A stretch of DNA of 64,000 nt. Source: Begonia masoniana (taxonomy: Eukaryota; Streptophyta; Magnoliopsida; Cucurbitales; Begoniaceae). Position 1 is the first letter of the stretch; every line of letters starts with the position of its first letter. The position numbers and the translations under genes are program-made. The DNA lies in contig CM039509.1 in assembly GCA_022432975.1 (NCBI GenBank), positions 16,898,324 through 16,962,323 on the forward strand, read 5' to 3'. Shown in pieces: positions 9,999-21,728 of the stretch. The notes under the pieces were generated by a model. The model saw nothing but the letters and a program-made list of their open reading frames with translations, was not told the origin of the DNA and made no database searches.

Positions 9999-10477
9999 TG
10001 ACATGCCCCGAGGGCCTAAAAATGAATCCCAGTCCAAGGCCCATGATTTACTAAGTATTTCTTCTAATAGAAATTATTTTCTTTATTCGCAGGAAGTTGA
10101 TTTTGATGGAGACATCACTAGGAGCACTTGGAAGGATCTACCACTCGGCCCATGGGAATTTGTTTTCCCAACCCTTTTAAATTTGTAATTTTTATTTTTG
10201 AACTTAATTGGCATACATTAGCCTTTATTTTATGGATTATTATACTTGCATCATGCATTAGATTGTGTGGTTAGGGTTAGATGAATGTGGTGGATGATGG
10301 GTTGAAGAAATTATTCAACAAATTATTCAAAGAAAAAAACCCTTCAACAAATGGAGCCCAAAGGAAGCCTTAGCAACAGGAAGAGCCCACATTTAAAGGT
10401 AAGAAAATACAGGTAAAAATAAGGGTGGAAGCATGGCTAAATGACGTGGCAAAACCTCAACCCTTGATGAAGGATGG
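9999..10477 (+). mobile_element. Start of the 3' LTR of NA2 copy 1
   Basis: Begins TGACATGCCCCGAG after the polypurine tract and follows the 5' LTR until ...GAAGGATGG, where a CRL LTR starts. The rest of this LTR is absent from unit I and was presumably lost at the duplication breakpoint. In copy 2 the continuation lies beyond the CRL element, at 44091. Confidence 0.8.
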
Positions 10478-10842
10478 TAATGTGCCCCGTAGGCCCATTA
10501 CACGATCCAAGACCCGAGTCCACAATTTGACTAACACACTTGTCTCTTTTGCAGGTCATGGTTCGTGTGAAGACTTGGAGGACACCGTGGATGACTTGAA
10601 GTGAGAGATTAAAGCTGGAGACGTTGACCAACCAAAGCATCTCCTCATGTGGAAAGACTAAAGAGGCACCTTAATGCTCACATGGGAATTTGTCTTCCCG
10701 AGATTTGATATTTGTTGCTTTTTTTGAAATTTCAAACTTATTGGCAAACGTTGGCCTTCTTGTTTAAACTTTATTAAATGCATGTTAGGATTACATGGAT
10801 GTTGGGATTAGATGAATGATAGTGTAACAACCAGCACCTTGG

Positions 10843-11390
10843 TCAGGTATTTTTCCCGTAATTAATTATGGTGTGATTCATGTAATAAAGAGATTATAAA
10901 TGAAAGTAGGTTTAGTGGTAGAATTGTAATTAATTTAGTTTTATTTGGTATAAGTAGAAATTGAAAAGTCTAAAACCTCATTTAAACCCTCTTGTCGCCG
11001 ACATTTTTCCTCTAGCGATTTCCTCCTTCAGCAACTGATTTCTCCTCCTCCTTCTTCGATAATTCAAAGCTCAGGTAATGTTTAGGTGATTCACTCATTA
11101 AGCTTTCGATTAAGGATCAGGTATTTTTCCCGTAATTAATTATGGTGTGATTCATGTAATAAAGAGATTATAAATGAAAGTAGGTTTAGTGGTAGAATTG
11201 TAATTAATTTAGTTTTATTTGGTATAAGTAGAAATTGAAAAGTCTAAAACCTCATTTAAACCCTCTTGTCGCCGACATTTTTCCTCTAGCGATTTCCTCC
11301 TTCAGCAACTGATTTCTCCTCCTCCTTCTTCGATAATTCAAAGCTCAGGTAATGTTTAGGTGATTCACTCATTAAGCTTTCGATTAAGGA
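10843..11390 (+). repeat. 274-bp tandem duplication inside LTR-G
   Basis: Units 10843-11116 and 11117-11390 look identical base for base. Each contains the block equivalent to the promoter and early transcribed part of the TEK LTR: GGTATAAGTAG, then AAACCTCATTTAAACC, then the CCGACA pyrimidine-rich block. Confidence 0.93.
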
Positions 11391-12629
11391 TGATTACTAG
11401 TTGGTGTTTAAGGACTTAGAATCGAACAATATTTGAATAATGACAGTACTTCGAGTCTTCTGTATTGGCATTGGTATAGAATCCTAGACGTTGTCGATAT
11501 TCTATTTGAGAATCTAAAATCTATATGAATCTGGTAGCTTAGGCGATGATGCCATTAATATTTTGATAGTTAAGCTCTGCACACTAAGTGCTCAACGAAA
11601 TGCCTTAGAGGCTCAAGCTAGAATCTAGGATGATTTCTTTAGCTAAGATTTTACCAGCTTTAAGTTTAGATTATTCAGGACATATTTAACCTTGAAGTAT
11701 GAAATGTCCCAGATGGAAAAGGATTCAAGTGAAAGAACGGCATAGCAAAGGAATTCAGGTAAGTGAGTGCGTTAAGACTTCCAGCCATTAGGGCTCTGCA
11801 TCACAAGGGTACTAGGTTAAGCTTGTTGTTGACAATGTCTGGATGTTTGTGGTTTGTACTACGGTATACGCTGGATGACTGAGTTTTCTTTGGTGTAATG
11901 TTCTGTTTTGTAAGCACATTTCACGCATTACGATTTACCTTCCAAAAATGTAAAATGTTTTAAGAACATGTCCCTTTTATAAACGATATATGACAATGAA
12001 ATGCATGTAACTGTATTTAAGTGAGGGTTGGGGTGGTTTGGCCATGTCATTGTCCAGGGATGGACCAAGATTATTGCCCGAGAGGGGGCCATGTACACGC
12101 ACTCTACCTACCCCCCTACGACACTAATCCCTCCTTAATGTATGATATATGATCGATGAATAAGAATATGATTTTATTGAGTATACGTTCATGAGTAATT
12201 ATGCATACGTTGCACTTCTTACTAAGTATTAGTCTTATAGTTTAAACCTTATGATGTAGGTGATGAATTTGAAGGTGAGGACCTCAAACCTAATGAAGGG
12301 GTCTAAGTCGGGTTGCTGGAAGTGTGCTCATGGCGTGATTTTGTGGCTGGAAAGCGATTTTGACCGCGGAATGTTGCTCCTAGTATATTTTAGTAAGGTT
12401 TATGATACTGAAGTATAAGTAAAATAGTTCTTCTTATGATGATGAATATTGGGATTGTCTGGTACAATGTTATGTTTTTAAGATTGCTTTTAAGATAAAT
12501 GGTTTTCGTCCGTTTCTTTTAAGTCTTCCGCTACGTGTATTCTGGTCGAGTTTATGAATTTTGTTGCATGAGTTTATGGGAATGAAGTTTGAGGTTCGTA
12601 GAAGTTAAGAATTATTTAGATGTTTAAGT

Positions 12630-12990
12630 CATCCGGCTGACGTCACCGATGGATGTTGAGTGTTAGTGTTGATCGGTGGATGCTGGGTGATTGAGTCATC
12701 CGGCTGACGTCACAGGCAGATGTTGAGTGTTTATGATGATCGGTGGATGCTGGGTGAATGAGTCATCCGGCTGATGTCATCGGTAGATGTGAGTTATTAC
12801 TGTTGAGCGGTGGATGTCGCTCGATAGAAGTGAGTGGTGAATGTGAGCGGTGGATGTCATCTGCCAAATTAAGGAAGTCATGTGGGTAACAAGTGATCTG
12901 AGCGGTGGATGTATTCAGTGAATGTGAGCGGTGGATGTCATCTGCCGAGTTAATGAAGTCACGTGGGGGATACGTGATCTGCGGATGATA
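12630..12990 (+). repeat. Degenerate minisatellite in LTR-G
   Basis: Three imperfect units of about 60-66 bp containing CATCCGGCTGACGTCA or variants, followed by decayed GAGCGGTGGATGT repeats. Equivalent in position and motif to the much cleaner TEK array. Confidence 0.7.
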
Positions 12991-13984
12991 AGCTTAAATA
13001 AGTCTATGGGTTGAGTTCAGTGGGTTTAAGATTTTAGTCGACGTTGTTTAAGTTATATGTCCACAAGTTTTCGAATATATATATATAACCTTAAATGATT
13101 TATGATCCGAGTCTAGGATTTATGGTGTCACGAGGAAAAATGAAAAGTTTTATGTCATGAAATGAAACTAAAAGTAAATGTACGTAAAGGCAATGCTCGT
13201 GGTGGCCCTGACTGGGTTAGGGTCGTTACAGATAGGATTAGTTGGTGGCTTGGTTTGGTCCATTGAAGTTGAAGACATGGCTCAAGCCCACATGATGACC
13301 CATCATTCCCCTTACAAGCCCAAGCACAAGCCCAAGCCCAAGCCCACCATTAGATCTATATATTCATGGCATTGGTGTTTGTAACTTTTTTTTTTGTTGA
13401 TTTATGAGCACCCACGGATTTCTCTCTCAAAAGAAGAAGAAGCTTGGAGCAAGGAGCTTCCAAGATGAGCTCGGTTGACAACAACCGAGGGGTTGCGCCC
13501 CCGAACCATTCTTCTAACTTGGTAGCTAGATGGAGTAGATTTTGCCACCTCCTTCTCAACTCTTTTGAGAGCGGAAAATAGTAAGGAGTGGTTGTAACTG
13601 TAGCGACCTTGGAAGGATTTTCACATAATTCGTATCTTTCTTAATCATCTAATCCTTGTTACTCACACATGATTCATTATCGATAGTGTATTTCTTTTTT
13701 TTTTTTCTTAAAACATAATTTAACTAGAGATGTCATATGCGGTTCGCTAAGCCTCAATCGGCAAAGGAAAACATTACATATCTGCCGGCGGGCAGTACAA
13801 TGTGTATCGGCTAGTGAAGGGAAAACTTTAAGCTATAGACTGCATCTACCGATAGAATAATGAACCACATCTACCGGTCACTAGACGACAAGACCGTGTT
13901 TATACCATCCGGTGGAGAAACTCTCTACATCATCCGATGAAATAAGGGTACATCATCCGGTGGTCATGTGCATCTCACGTGAAT

Positions 13985-14430
13985 AATTAAAACATGACCC
14001 GGACACTAAACGACAAATAACATTCTCATCATCCGGTGACTTACTACACTACATCTGCCGATCGCTAGACAACAAAATAATACTTTCATCATCCAATGGC
14101 TTACACACTCTACATCTGCCGATCGCTAGACGACAAAATAGTACTTTCATCATCCGATGACTTATTACACTCTACATCTGCCGATCGCTAGACGACAAAA
14201 TAGTACTTTCATCATCCGATGGCTTATTACACTACATATGCCGATCACTAGATGACAAAATAACACTTTCATCATCCGATGGCTTAAACACTCTACATCT
14301 GCCGATCGCTAGACAAAATAACACTTTCATCATCCGATGGCTTAAACACTCTACATCTACCGATCGCTACACGACAAAATAATACTTTCTTCATCCGATA
14401 GCTTAAACACTCTACATCTACCTTCTATCA
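13985..14430 (-). repeat. About 60-bp minisatellite in LTR-H
   Basis: Seven or so units 58-62 bp long, each with CTACATCTGCCGATCGCTAG, GACAAAATA and TTTCATCATCCGATGG. More diverged units extend upstream to about 13740. The complementary motif (GATCGGCAG) appears in the tail of the TEK LTR near 58440-58540. Confidence 0.85.
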
Positions 14431-15048
14431 TACGGCAGTAAAACACTATAATAATCGAGCATATTCATCCGATAGATCATATCACAATTCACCCGATTAT
14501 TAACTTAGTAATTATAAACCTCAAGGAGTAGCAACCATAAACTTACCTAATAATACGCATAGCGGAAGACTCAAACAAATTAAACCATTCATTAATCCTT
14601 AAAATTGTATTCAGACTCTAAAGACAAGCCCTCTAATCCAAGTCTCATTGTTGTAGAAATTCTATTCTATTTAGTCATCTGTCCATCGTAAAATTTTCTA
14701 ACTTACTATGAGCAGGGACTAGACGTTAGCCAGATGATTTTTCTCATCCAGCTTCATCATACGGCAGTAAAACACTCTAATAATCGAGCATATTCATCCG
14801 ATAGATCATCTCACAATTCACCCGATTATTACTTAGTAATCTATAAACCTCAAGGAGTAGCAACCATAAACTTACCTAATAATACGCATAGCGGAAGACT
14901 CAAACAAATTAAACCATTCATTAATCCTTAAAATTGTATTCAGACTCTAAAGACAAGCCCTCTAATCCAAGTCTCATTGTTGTAAGAAATTCTATTCTAT
15001 TTAGTCATCTGTCCATCGTAAAATTTTCTAACTTACTATGAGCATAAC
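14430..15048 (-). repeat. Tandem duplication of about 329 bp in LTR-H
   Basis: The segment starting TACGGCAGTAAAACACT at 14431 starts again at 14760 and is nearly identical through TTACTATGAGCA. A few single-base and one-base length differences separate the units. Confidence 0.88.
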
Positions 15049-15284
15049 CAGGGAGCTTAATCGCCTATCCAGCCTTCACTGTCACACTGAGCATCCTCCA
15101 GCAACCAAGCTTAGACATCCTCATTCACCTTTAGTTCCTCACCTGAAAACTCGTCACCTACATCATAAGGTTTAAACTATAAGCCTAATGCTTAGTAAGG
15201 AATGCAACACTAACATGGATGCATGAATGCATAATTTGGGAAAATCACATGCTCATAAGTCTTTTCTTGTTCATGTCTTTGCTC

Positions 15285-15500
15285 GTAATCATCATTCATA
15301 GTCATGGATCATATTCATCATTCATAGTCATTGATCATAATCATCATTCATAATCATTGTTCATATTCATCATTCACAGTCCTTGACATATTCATCATTC
15401 ATAATCATTGTTCATATTCATCATTCACAGTCCTTGACATATTCATCATTCATAGTCTTTGATCGTATTCATCATTCATAGTCTTTGATCATATTCTTTG
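15285..15500 (-). repeat. Short-period minisatellite in LTR-H
   Basis: Repeats of about 27 bp built on CATATTCATCATTCATAGTC with variants (CACAGTCCTTGA, AATCATTGTT), some seven to eight units. Confidence 0.8.
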
Positions 15501-16966
15501 TTTAGGTTGTGTGGATCAAGAGAGGATTTGTGCCAGTAAAGGGGGTTCAACAGTGAAATTGATCTCGTTCCCTACTGCGGGTCGTATTCATATGTCCTTC
15601 TTTGGACTGTGACATACGCCGAACCGCCCCCAACCCTCACTTAATCCACGTTGCATAAATCTTATATATATACATATATACATACATATCTTGTTCATGG
15701 AAAACATGCGTTAAAACATTTTCTTATGCTTGAGAAACATTCTTGATGCATGAACATGAGAACTTTTAACTCATCAAACTATGACAAGGATCATACCAGA
15801 GCAGACAACTTCACATTCGCTAACAGGTCATCAAACAGTATAACTCGCAACATACATAAATCCTTCAAGTGCAGACAAGCTCATTATCATAAGGTAAACA
15901 TCAGACATCTCAACCTAGTATTCCCACGATGTAGGGCTCTATTAGCCGGAAACCTTAATACATTCACTTACCTGGTCTCCTTAGCACTTTGAGCTTCTTT
16001 CTCTTCAAGCTTCTTCACCTAAAATATTTACATTGCAGTAGTTAAAACAAAATCCTAAAAGTTCTACTCACAAGTCATCCTAAGATCTAATAGCTAAGAG
16101 TCATTCCCGAGTTCTTAGTCTAATATTCAATGTAGTCTAAAATCCCAAAATCAACACAGACGGAATCGATAAATGATAACTCAGGGTTGGTTGTTTTAAA
16201 TGTCCAGAATCGATTCAGAATGACATTACCAATCTCGGGTTTCAAAATGTCCTTATCAATACTCGGCCATCGAAGAATCCAAAACTTCAATACAGAGCTG
16301 AAAACAGAGCTAATAAACTAACAGATAGCCACATTGTCTAATGCATACCTCAGGCGCAGAGTAGTCGAGTGGTGGCGGAGTAAACCAGCCGTCGAGGAGA
16401 GTAAGAACTTGCGAGAGAAGAAATCGCCGGAAAAGGAAGGTGTCGGCTACCATGGTTTAAATAAAGTTTGAATCCTTTCCTTTTTCTTTAAATACTGGCC
16501 TCAATCCTCCAATATTACAACTTTGCCACTCAACCTAGTTTAGATCCACATGTAATTAATTAAGCTTGGCATAACATCCTAAACTGCGAAGATTAAATAT
16601 TTATGACCGTTAAAACAATTAGGAAAAATCACCTGGCCGTTATCTCGGGTGTTACAGTAACCGATTCATTGAATCGAGTTATCTTCATTGGAAAAAAACT
16701 CTTGCCAAAAGCTCCATAATAGCCCTCATCGGCCGATTCTCAAAAAATATTTATAACTCATTCAAATCAACGAATCTAGACCACAAATTTCATCAGCACA
16801 CATCTCACTCACTACACAATACTCACCTAAAATTTCGTTAAATTCCGAGCACGTTTCATCTCTGGTTTGCCCTATTTCTTCTCGGATTTGTCAGTTTTGT
16901 GTCACTCGGGAACTAACGATCTTCTTCGAGCTCTTGAGTCCTATTGGCAGGTCGGAGCTCAACAGA

Positions 16967-16978
16967 TGGTATCAGAGC
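16967..16978 (+). other. Primer binding site of CRL copy 1
   Basis: TGGTATCAGAGC, two bases after the LTR end. It is complementary to the 3' end of plant initiator-Met tRNA, the usual primer in this group. Confidence 0.85.
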
Positions 16979-19122
16979 TTAGATAGCTCCCTTAGGGTGA
17001 GGGAAACAAGATCGGTTTGGTTTTCCAAACCCATTTGGTTGCCCAAAACCGAGGCACCAAAACCGGGTGCTTGCTGTTCTTCATTTCGGTTTGTTGTTCT
17101 TACTATTTTTACTTTTCATCTTGTTTTATTTTCTTACAAAAACGATTTCCAGAACGTTTATTAGTTGTTTGCAATTTGAGATTCAGTTTTTGAAAAGTTT
17201 TCCACCATTTTCGTGTTGCTTATTTTCCTTCCTCTTTTGGTAAAACATTGACTAACCAACTTTGTACTTGCTGTTTTTCTTTCTCTTTTGGTTATGCTGA
17301 CTTGGCTATTGTGTATCTTACTTTTCCAGCACTTAAGAACATGTTGTTATAATCACAGATCTGAGCATTTAGAAATAGGTTTGATTAACATCATTTCGTG
17401 TCTGGTTTAGTGGTTTAAGTTGCTGTTTCTCAAAAGAAAATAATTTCAGAAATTGATGTGCAGTTTTAGTGTTCTAGTTTAATGCTGTTTGCATCTTTAA
17501 ATCTGAGCTTCATGTTTATAATGTGCTGTTTTGGTAGTACATAATCTGCTGAGAATATTTACCTTTTCATTTGAATTACATTGGTAAAGTAAAACGTTGC
17601 TAAAAGGAGTAAAAGCTAGTGAAAGAACACAACCTAACTTGACCACTACTTTTGGTGTTGCTTTATGTCACTTTCACTATAGGTTTAATTAATAACGTTC
17701 TGTTGATAAGCTAATTAGTTACATCTTCATGTTTGGATTATATATCACAAGTTCACTAAGATGTTAAAGAGGATGTACGAATCGGTTGCCTTTAATTAGT
17801 GGATTTTAAATCTTTTTAGTTAGTGAATTTGACATTTCTCGCTTAAAACAGCCATAACTTTAGCTACGAGTGTCCGATTTTTACGTGCTACCCATCAAAT
17901 CGAAGCTCTCAGAGAGCTCTACAATGGTCATCATATTTCTTTATTTTTTGTTTCCTTCTTGTGATATTTCTGTCTTTTTCAATTTTTTTTTAGTCTGTTT
18001 TATTTTGTCTGTTGTTTTATTGTTTTTGGTTTGTTCTGGTGTTTTTCATTTCCAGCACGTCGTATTATTTAACATAGTCGTCTATAATTTCATGCTATGT
18101 CACTTGTGTGCTATGATATTTGTTTGTTGATGCTATTCTGTTGGGGTGATATCGTAGCATGAGAGTCTATTAATTTGCAGCCTCAAATGTCATACTTGTT
18201 CTGTTAGTTGGTAGTAATTGTTTGGTTGTTAAGCTGAAATTATAGCTACAAACTAAAACTCTTTATCCGCATGGAACCTTATCAGTAAAACATGAATCTG
18301 TTTGAATTCTAATATGCTTACTTGGTTTTATTGTGCTGTTATTTACTTGTGTTTTAGTTTAAAGTGATTGTTGTTCCTATTTAAAATCACCTTTAGCAAA
18401 CCAAGTTGTTTGATTGTTGTTTTTGTTTAAATTTCTGAATGTCTTTTATGGAATCAAAAGCATGGATTTGTCTTCTGTTCAAACATAAATCCATATCAGT
18501 TGAAGCATGATTCTATTTTTTTTATCCAAGTTTGTTTCTAGTTTAGAAATCTTAGTTTGGTCCTGTTTTATAGCTTAAAAGGTAGTAATCTATTCTGTTA
18601 TTTAGTAGCTTAAATTGTTTAAACACAAAAAGAAGGAAAAACTGTTATGTGTAGTAAAAAACGATAGCATTTCCTGTTCTGTGTCCTGTTCGCTTTTCTT
18701 TTTTTGGGATTACTGTTCTATTTTCTATTGTTATTCTGCTTTGTTACTTATGCAATTTCTGTTTTTGCTGATTGATAAAGTTATTTACTGTTCCATCGAT
18801 TTACAGCATATGTTCTGTGTCTTATGTGTCTTTAATTGGTTCTGTTTCTACGCGTAACTGAAGGTAATTCCCATGCAAAACCAAAACATATTCTGCTTGT
18901 GAACTAGTGTGTTGCATCTCTGTTTTGGTTTCTAGTTGTTCATCATTAAAGTCACTGTCTTGCTTTGTTCTTTCCTGAAATTAAGTCAAACTCCATGGAT
19001 GAACTGCATCATTATTGAACACCATTGATAAACGATATTTGTTGTGATGTGTAGTTTCTAGAATTGATCTAGTATAATTGAAATTCAGAATATCTATCTT
19101 GTCTTCCATTGTTTGACTGAAT
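16979..19122 (+). other. Long untranslated leader of CRL copy 1, truncated
   Basis: T-rich leader collinear with 33618-35760 of CRL copy 2. Small frames here are not supported by any family. Similarity to the other copy ends in the TTTGACTGAAT region near 19122, where the sequence changes to NA1 leader. CRL gag and pol are therefore missing from this copy. Confidence 0.8.
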
Positions 19123-20091
19123 ATTTTAGACCAGAATATTTGTTTAAGGATTCTCGCGATAAACTTTTCCTCTTGAAAGATAAATTGTCTCTGTTACATT
19201 TCTCTAGTTATTCATCTTTGGTTGCTGGATACATCAATACTAGTTTGCAATATATATTTTGGGCTGTGAAAGCCTTCTTCTATTGTTTTGAAACCTTACT
19301 ACCTTAATACTAATCTTTCTTCTGCTGTTATGAGCTTAATTGGTTTTTCATTTTATGGCAAATATCATTACTTAACATGGACTTGAGTACAATAGACCAA
19401 CATCCTATAAGTGATTATATAACCTTATTGTTACGTCCCTCGGTTTCTCTAGTATTCTTGCCTTGGATTAAGCTTGAAATCGCTTCTTGGTCTGCCTTAT
19501 GTTATGCTCAAAATTTGTATGTTAATTTGCTGAATGTTTGCACTTGGATTTAGCTTATAATTCATCTATTATATGCTGTAATTTAATTGCACGAAATTTG
19601 ATTTACAAGGATATTTAATTGCAAGCTATAAATCGACTTTATTGAGTTATGCATTTCATGAAATTTTTGTTATGTTAATATTAAAAATTCAGCATGTTAT
19701 TATTGACAAAACTTGTGTTTTAATATGATTGCTTGCTGTTTTTGATGTTATTTAGTTGATATTAATATTACTTGGAGTGATTTTAGCTTAAAGTTGATTA
19801 ATTTCTTGAGGTTTGATTGAAATTTGTTGTAATTGCTCGTATTAGAAATTTAATTTCTCAAATTAATTTTTGCTAAGTATTGTTGAATCCCCTAAGTTGT
19901 TTATTGACTTCCAAATTTGTGGAATATTTAATGTGAGCATGATCCTTGTTTTATTGTCTTAGTTAAAAAACATTCCTTAGTACTTAAAATTTACCTAAGA
20001 CATTAAATAAGATAATTACCTCACTAACTTTTGGATGAAACAATTTAGTCAAGAACTAAAATTTGAATTTTAAAAATTAAAACACTTAGAC
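19123..20091 (+). other. Leader of NA1 copy 2
   Basis: AT-rich, no coding signal. From 19793 it is collinear with the start of the window. The middle (about 19500-19750) is distantly similar to the NA2 leader. Confidence 0.7.
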
Positions 20092-21190
20092 ATGACTAAT
20101 AGAAGCGGTTTTGCACGTGACACTCCACACAAAGAGCCAAATCATGCGAGGGGCATTCCCCAACCCGAACCTACACGTCACGACGATGAAACTAGCGCAA
20201 AAGGAGGCATGCAAGGAAAAATTGATGCCTTAGCAAGCATAGTTAACAACTTTGCCCAACAAGTCCATTCATTATTGAACAATCTTCATAAAAAAGAATC
20301 CCATGAGCAAGTTCCTTCACAATAAACCTCCTCTAGGATCATTCCCGAACGTCATAGACGTCGTAATCCTACCCCACAATCACCCATAGAGGAAGAATGG
20401 GCTGAACCCCAAAGAAGGAGACAACGTTATTATTCGGAGGATGAGGATTGGACCAGAGACGATGAAGAGTATCGGCCAAATCATCGTAGGGACAACGATG
20501 ACCTCCGTAACATCAAGATAACCATTTCCCCTTTCAACGGAATGTGTGAGGAGCATAGATATCTAGATTGGGTTGATAGGGTTGAGCGAGTTTTTGATTG
20601 CCACAATTATTCCGATAGAGTGAAAATTTAACTCGCTTCCCTTGAACTTACGGGCCACGTCGCTTTGTGGTGGTCCAACCTCAAGGCCCAACGAATGAGA
20701 ACACGAGGATACCCCGTTACTACTTGGACTTTCATGAAAGACTTAATGCACCATAGGTTCGTTCCCTGTCACTACAAACACGAACTCTTTCATCAACTCC
20801 ATAATCTAAAACAAAATAGCCTCTCGGTAGATGAATACCTTACTGAATTCGAAACACTTAATATGCGATGTGCAATTGATGAACCCAAAGAACAACTCAT
20901 CGCTAGATTTATAAGATGCTTGAACCGCAACATTGGAGATGCCTTCGAAGTACAACAATTAGAGACCATAGATTTGGTCATTCAATTAGCCCTCACGGTG
21001 GAGAGGCAATTGAAGAGGAAGCGTAAGACCGACTTTCCTAACGAATTCCACCAAGAAACTTCAATTCCGATAAGACCATCCCAAGACAAGAAGTTAAAAG
21101 GCCTTTCAATCAAAATTGGCCGCCAAAAGGGCCCAATACCCCTCGCAATCCCCCACCAAAAAAAACCCAAGAACCACAACCAAAAGGACC
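20092..21190 (+). pseudogene. gag: gag of NA1 copy 2
   Basis: The proper ATG is kept (20092). One frame covers the N-terminal part and the capsid (WWSNLKAQRMRTRGYPVTTW, HRFVPCHYKHELFHQLHNLK, SLSVDEYLTEFETLN) but is cut by TAA at 20323-20325 and TAA at 20627-20629. Copy 1 has CAA at both places, so both are C to T changes. The arginine of FVPRHYKHE is cysteine here. Near the end the frame of the zinc knuckle differs, so a small frame change lies around 21090-21200. Capsid function is inferred from family similarity; this copy cannot make the full protein. Confidence 0.83.
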
Positions 21191-21728
21191 AAGAGCACGT
21201 GATGTCCAATGCTTCAAATGTTTGGGCAAAGGGCACTATGCTAACGAATGCACCAACCACCGTGTGATGGTCATTAAAGAATCCACGGATGAATGGGAGA
21301 GTGAAGAGGATGAAGGCAAGTATAACAAGAAACAAGAGGAAGTAGTAATCAAAGAAAGTGACGAAGAAGCCGATGAATGCAAGCCTCAATATGGACCCCT
21401 ACTAATGGTCATAAGGCGAACATTAATATCGACAAATGCGGACAAGGACTGTCAACGAGAGAATCTTTTCTATACTCATTGTGCAGTCAAAGACAAGGTT
21501 TGCTTTATGATTATTGATGGAGGAAGTTGCATAAATGCGGCCTCCCAAGACATGGTCCACAAATTAGGATTAGAAGCCATTACCCATCCTACACCCTACA
21601 AGCTTAGTTGGTTGGACGATAGAAATGAGCATGAGATTACCAAACAAGTAACAGTTGATTTTGTTATAAGAAAATACAAGGACTCAGTTATTTGTGACGT
21701 TGTCCCAATGAGTGCCAGCCACATCTGA
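21190..21728 (+). pseudogene. zinc knuckle and protease of NA1 copy 2
   Basis: The best-preserved nucleocapsid knuckle of the four non-autonomous copies: CFKCLGKGHYANEC (21211-21252), a complete C-X2-C-X4-H-X4-C. It is followed by an acidic linker and the protease with the DGG triad (IIDGGSCINAASQDMV), YKLSWLDDRNEHEITKQ and CDVVPMSASHI. The frame ends at TGA 21726-21728, where other copies continue ILLGRPW. The empty Cassandra target CACTATGACCG is near 21741. Confidence 0.82.

Larger units (their letters stand above)
5335..10477 (+). mobile_element. NA2 copy 1: non-autonomous Ty3/Gypsy element, 3' LTR cut
   Basis: 5' LTR 5335-6820, degenerate primer site 6823-6834, leader, gag, protease, shortened unknown region, polypurine tract 9991-9998 and the start of the 3' LTR (9999-10477). 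The left target duplication is CACTG (5330-5334), a one-base variant of CATTG at copy 2. The 3' LTR stops at GATGG (10473-10477), where a CRL LTR begins. The same insertion point is used in copy 2, which shows that this block was copied as a unit. Confidence 0.85.
10823..13230 (+). mobile_element. Solo LTR-G, 2408 bp
   Basis: Starts TGTAACAACC and ends GTCGTTACA, flanked by the direct repeat GATAG (10818-10822 and 13231-13235). The empty site is seen in CRL copy 2 near 33388. Blocks resemble the TEK LTR (for example GTGAGGGTTGGGGTGG near 12025 and the TGACGTCA-containing repeats near 12640-12780), so G comes from a related Tekay-like element. Only one LTR is left, which is the expected product of LTR-LTR recombination. 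Confidence 0.93.
13599..16656 (-). mobile_element. Solo LTR-H, 3058 bp, minus strand
   Basis: On the plus strand it reads TGTAGCGACC...GGTGTTACA; the reverse complement starts TGTAACACCCGAG like the TEK LTR. It is flanked by GTAAC (13594-13598 and 16657-16661). Empty counterpart near 43778. The region 15500-15650 is the reverse complement of a block shared with the TEK LTR (GTGAGGGTTGGGGG and the CAGTAGGG motifs), so it is a TEK-related LTR in opposite orientation. Confidence 0.92.
10478..16964 (+). mobile_element. CRL copy 1 5' LTR, split by solo LTRs G and H
   Basis: Three pieces (10478-10822, 13231-13598, 16657-16964) form one LTR of about 1011 bp, matching the 988-bp CRL 3' LTR at 43098-44085. 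It starts TAATGTGCC (TGATGTGCC elsewhere) and ends GCTCAACA. The left target duplication GATGG is at 10473-10477. A tandem AAGCCC run and TATATAT lie near 13320-13370; the acceptor-like TTTTGCAG/G is at 10548-10555. Confidence 0.85.
1..19122 (+). repeat. Tandem segmental duplication, unit I (partner 19793 to about 35760)
   Basis: Unit I: NA1, J, C fragment, NA2, CRL LTR, CRL leader. Unit II has the same order and the same junctions (J/C at 5048 and 24424; C/NA2 at 5334 and 24678; NA2/CRL at 10477 and 33047). Independent insertions would not recreate these junctions. Later insertions and deletions make the units unequal in length. Confidence 0.88.

Noticed and set aside
17870..18857. Short open frames in the CRL leader resembling small membrane proteins (runs of F, V, L)
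   Set aside because: They result from T-rich leader sequence, are not conserved in frame between 16979-19122 and 33618-35760, and have no upstream gene signals.
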